Below, in pieces: positions 63,621-64,000 of a DNA stretch of 64,000 nt (positions within the stretch are counted from its first letter, which is position 1; every line of letters starts with the position of its first letter). The stretch comes from Kitasatospora fiedleri. Its GTDB lineage: Bacteria; Actinomycetota; Actinomycetes; Streptomycetales; Streptomycetaceae. The stretch lies in contig NZ_OX419519.1 in NCBI RefSeq assembly GCF_948472415.1, forward strand, positions 4,402,001 through 4,466,000. Reading direction: 5' to 3'. The notes under the pieces are model-generated. The model did no database searches and was not told the origin of the DNA. It was given only the letters and a program-made list of their open reading frames with translations. Both the position numbers and the translations under genes were made by a program.

Positions 63621-64000
63621 GCAGCACAGAACTCGGCCTGCCGGCGCTGCCGGCCAAGCCCTACCCGCCGGAGGTCGAGCAGCGACTCGCCGCCGACGCC
63701 CGGGAGTTGATCGCCCGCTACCCGCAGTCCCGCTCGGCGCTGCTGCCGCTGCTGCACCTGGTGCAGGCCGAGGACGGCTGCGTCACGCCGACCGGCATCC
63801 GGTTCTGCGCCGAGCAGTTGGACCTGACCACCGCCGAGGTCACCGCCGTCGCCACCTTCTACACCATGTACCGGCGGCGCCCGGCCGGCGAGTACCACGT
63901 CGGCGTGTGCACCAACACGCTGTGCGCGGTGCTCGGCGGCGACCAGATCTTCGACGAGCTCTCCGAGCACCTCGGGATCGCCAACAACCGCACCACCGAG
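63617..64000 (+). CDS. nuoE: NADH-quinone oxidoreductase subunit E (partial, cut by window end)
   Basis: From GTG 63617 the frame is open to the window end, 128 residues. [20 protein letters not shown] and [19 protein letters not shown] are the thioredoxin-like NuoE/HoxE pattern. The Cys pair in VGVCTNTLC is the first half of the 2Fe-2S ligand set; the second pair must lie just beyond 64000. It works with NuoF in NADH oxidation. Order nuoA-B-C-D-E matches the standard operon, which certainly continues to nuoF-N. Confidence 0.96.
   Translation, partial: MSSTELGLPALPAKPYPPEVEQRLAADARELIARYPQSRSALLPLLHLVQAEDGCVTPTGIRFCAEQLDLTTAEVTAVATFYTMYRRRPAGEYHVGVCTNTLCAVLGGDQIFDELSEHLGIANNRTTE

Overview
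The window is 64 kb of very GC-rich DNA with strong third-position GC bias, many GTG and some TTG starts, 4-bp (GTGA/ATGA) gene overlaps and GC-rich hairpin terminators. The gene content is typical of Streptomycetaceae (Streptomyces or Kitasatospora): DmdR-type iron regulator, futalosine-type menaquinone genes, an FxSxx-COOH RiPP locus, NsdA-like HTH/TPR regulator, DasR-like operators and the start of a nuo operon. It looks like chromosomal core interrupted by a few accessory patches. No rRNA, tRNA, CRISPR array or replication origin was found.

Layout. 1-3910: end of an unknown gene, a SLOG-fold protein, a DUF1707/FHA protein and a MarR/MFS efflux pair. 3911-6476: an AT-richer accessory patch with a strong 52-bp hairpin, a two-gene unit (tiny membrane protein plus HTH protein) and a decayed IS5-family element whose inverted repeats and TA target duplication can still be read. 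6477-9488: GNAT, ThpR and a GH35 beta-galactosidase. 9489-12302: a second AT-richer patch with two overlapping ParB-fold genes. 12303-16477: a small membrane peptide, serC, citrate synthase and pdxH.

16478-27545: the most interesting region. A 57-aa FxSxx-COOH precursor (FxsA), a radical SAM enzyme fused to an HExxH domain (FxsB), an AAC(3)-like acetyltransferase, a TIR-like protein (FxsC) and a 1332-aa ParA-like/TIR/NB-ARC/TPR protein (FxsT) lie on one strand. Three inverted repeats about 50 bp apart precede the operon. A two-TM DUF4231 (SLATT-type) protein and a hydrolase lie beside it on the other strand. The set combines a RiPP pathway with NLR/TIR-type signalling modules, and its purpose is not established.

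27735-48111: a SIS-domain sugar-phosphate protein with a DasR-like site, DmdR, a prim-pol domain protein, an NsdA-like regulator, a Pro-rich membrane protein split by an apparent 1-base deletion, a lipoprotein binding protein, purU, an HATPase anti-sigma-like protein, a run of transporters and regulators (one MFS gene with a second DasR-like site), a dicarboxylate symporter with a possible leader peptide, a Uma2 nuclease and a DUF1304/TetR pair. 48140-64000: SBF transporter, cold-shock protein, menaquinone genes mqnA, mqnC and menG with a Ser/Thr kinase between mqnA and mqnC, a geranylgeranyl reductase-family protein, two PIN-domain toxin-antitoxin modules, an EamA transporter, a Rex-like operator and nuoA-E (nuoE cut by the window end). 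Menaquinone synthesis and NADH dehydrogenase genes sit close together, which fits an electron-transport neighbourhood.
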